From assembly GCA_963678465.1 (NCBI GenBank), contig OY782858.1, positions 3,596,001 through 3,660,000 of the forward strand: 64,000 nucleotides of DNA, in the 5' to 3' direction. Of the stretch, positions 62,601-64,000 are shown piece after piece. The notes under the pieces were generated by a model. That model saw nothing but the letters and a program-made list of their open reading frames with translations. It was not told where the DNA came from and ran no database searches. The position numbers and the translations under genes were made by a program. This DNA is from Paludibacter sp963678465 (GTDB taxonomy: Bacteria > Bacteroidota > Bacteroidia > Bacteroidales > Paludibacteraceae). Each line of letters opens with the position of its first letter. Position 1 is the first letter of the stretch.

Positions 62601-63246
62601 ACGATATAAAAATCAATCTTCTGCTTATAAATTTGGTCTGAAAAAATATACATTAGAAAATCGAAATAAATTGTGTGTGCCCAAATTTTAATAAAATATT
62701 ATTTTGTAATTATTACAATTGGATAAAAACTCCTTTTTTCTGAACAATTGTCTTTAAAACAACATATTAACAGATGAATAGTAAGGTTATTGTTATCCTT
62801 TGAAATATATTGCTACAAAAGTATGGAATTTTTACTACATCCGTACTATTTATTTTCAATAATTTTTCCAATTCACCAATATTTAACTTTTGTTTGCATT
62901 TGCAATCAGGTTTGTCTTTGCTCTTTGAGTTGTTGTTTTTTTTTGATGTTCACACTAGTAAAAATCGATGTTCACTAAAAAAGGAGTATTGAGTTTAATG
63001 CAAATGGAACTAAAATGTTATGTTTTTTGTTGCGTTGCTCGGTCTATAGGTTTGTTTGGATGTTTCAGGATGCATGGCAATAGGTATGTCGTAACGCTTT
63101 TTGCATTATTTTGAAATAGAATTTGTAGGTAAATAATATGAACATGAAGTTGAAAATACGACATGCTTTTGTAGTGTGCGCAACAAGAATAAATGATTTT
63201 CGTTTTTTTAACCGCCTACGAGCTACCGATAGAGAATAATTGTTGT
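62601..63246. other. Intergenic stretch without a supported gene
   Basis: About 650 bp of AT-rich sequence between two divergent genes. Short frames occur on both strands but have no start context, domain or gene-like composition. A TAnnTTTG box (TACTTTTG on the minus strand, 62816-62823) might serve the 218-residue gene. No repeats of the dispersed families are seen. Confidence 0.6.
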
Positions 63247-63254
63247 ACTTTTGT
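63247..63254 (+). promoter_or_regulatory. Putative -7 box for the YfhO-like gene
   Basis: TACTTTTG matches TAnnTTTG, 44 nt upstream of the start at 63299. No TTG at -33. Confidence 0.35.
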
Positions 63255-63298
63255 GTGATTTTTCCCAAAAACTGCTCTTATTCAAATTAGAATTATCC

Positions 63299-64000
63299 AT
63301 GAATAAAACAATTATTGCCCGATTTACTCCACATATAGCAGCTATATTGTTGTTTACAATTATTTCGATGTTTTATTTCAAACCTGTTTTGGAAGGTAAG
63401 CAACTGATCGGACATGATACGGAGAGCTGGATGTATATGGCCAAAGAGACCATAGATTATAATAAATCGCATGACGATGTAACTTTGTGGACCAACTCGA
63501 TGTTTGGTGGTATGCCAACTTACCAAATTTCGATGACACAGCCAGCCAATCTGATTAAATATGTTGAGGATGTTATTCATTTGTATCCCAATACAGTATA
63601 TAATCTGATGCTATATCTGATTGGGTTTTATATTCTTTTATTGGCATTCGGCATTCGACCCTGGCTGGCTATAGTTGGGGCTATTGCTTTTTCGTTCGCT
63701 TCGTACAATTTTATAATAATAGCTGCCGGTCACAATTCAAAAGCCATTACGATTGCTTATATGGCGCCTTTGATTGGTGGGGTTTTTATGGCTTTCGGGC
63801 GCAAAAAAATAATTGGCAGCATCATTACGGCTATTTTTCTGAGTTTAGCCGTAAGGGCTAATCACGTTCAGATTTTGTACTACACATTTTTTATACTTCT
63901 TTTCTTTGGTGTTGTCGAATTTATATACAGCATTAAAAACAAAGAAATAAAGTCATTTCTTCAATCCACAGGCCTTGTGCTGATAGCAGCCATTATTGCA
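63299..64000 (+). CDS. YfhO-like membrane protein, N-terminal part (cut by window end)
   Basis: The first 234 residues of a longer protein that runs off the window; the ATG at 63299 begins 'MNKTIIARFTPHIAAILL'. Seen: a first membrane helix, then a periplasmic loop with 'GHDTESWMYMAKE' and 'WTNSMFGGMPTYQIS', then at least five helices ('FYILLLAFGIRPWLAIVG', 'AITIAYMAPLIGGVFMAF', 'ILYYTFFILLFF'). The 'GxDxxxxxxxxxE' and 'MFGGMPTYQ' loop is typical of the YfhO family of large Bacteroidetes membrane proteins, which are related in layout to GT-C glycosyltransferases. The enzymatic role is not established. Confidence 0.8.
   Translation, partial: MNKTIIARFTPHIAAILLFTIISMFYFKPVLEGKQLIGHDTESWMYMAKETIDYNKSHDDVTLWTNSMFGGMPTYQISMTQPANLIKYVEDVIHLYPNTVYNLMLYLIGFYILLLAFGIRPWLAIVGAIAFSFASYNFIIIAAGHNSKAITIAYMAPLIGGVFMAFGRKKIIGSIITAIFLSLAVRANHVQILYYTFFILLFFGVVEFIYSIKNKEIKSFLQSTGLVLIAAIIA

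Overview
The window looks like the chromosome of a Bacteroidota bacterium, most likely Bacteroidales. The grounds are: a 23S-5S rRNA end of Bacteroidetes type; -7 boxes of the form TAnnTTTG; A-rich rather than Shine-Dalgarno translation starts; several very large secreted proteins with type IX secretion (T9SS) C-terminal sorting domains; a FISUMP-domain protein; a complete Na+-translocating NQR operon; and a hut operon with fused FtcD. Species cannot be fixed from the sequence alone.

Layout. 1-650: 3' end of a 23S gene, 5S gene and terminator. 650-2260: a REP-associated tyrosine transposase (RAYT) flanked by arrays of imperfect-palindrome repeats. 2335-3430: a small hypothetical gene, a 21-bp minisatellite and a promoter. 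3431-7698: a giant T9SS protein followed by a 60-residue protein. 7984-10509: secreted alpha/beta hydrolase and an Old Yellow Enzyme oxidoreductase. 10510-11471: dispersed inverted repeats and a second 21-bp minisatellite. 11474-15479 (minus): Nramp metal transporter and an acyltransferase/CDP-alcohol phosphatidyltransferase/GtrA lipid cluster. 15843-17576: MarR regulator and MFS transporter. 17648-18550: outer-membrane barrel with a coiled-coil tail. 19318-29922: two tandem giant T9SS proteins sharing a C-terminal module. 30335-36397: nqrABCDEF. 36532-42868 (minus): hutH-hutU-hutI-ftcD, which degrade histidine to glutamate. 44380-47274: a probably abundant coiled-coil lipoprotein with its own promoter and leader. 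47446-49201: two nearly identical DUF559 endonuclease-like genes alternating with repeat elements. 49224-51597 (minus): FISUMP protein and T9SS-sorted protein. 51981-61574 (minus): one LuxR-type response regulator and three large related sensor kinases. 61944-62600: membrane protein with a possible C-terminal sorting signal. 63299-end: start of a YfhO-like membrane protein.

How the parts work together. The best-understood units are respiratory sodium pumping (NQR) and histidine catabolism, which converge on one bidirectional terminator. The large surface proteins would leave through a T9SS encoded elsewhere. The three sensor kinases carry nearly the same histidine-box sequence and sit with one regulator, which suggests many-to-one signalling. 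The least conventional parts are the repeat systems: RAYT with two-hairpin REP units, DUF559 genes embedded in inverted-repeat elements, and two unrelated 21-bp minisatellites that stay open in frame.
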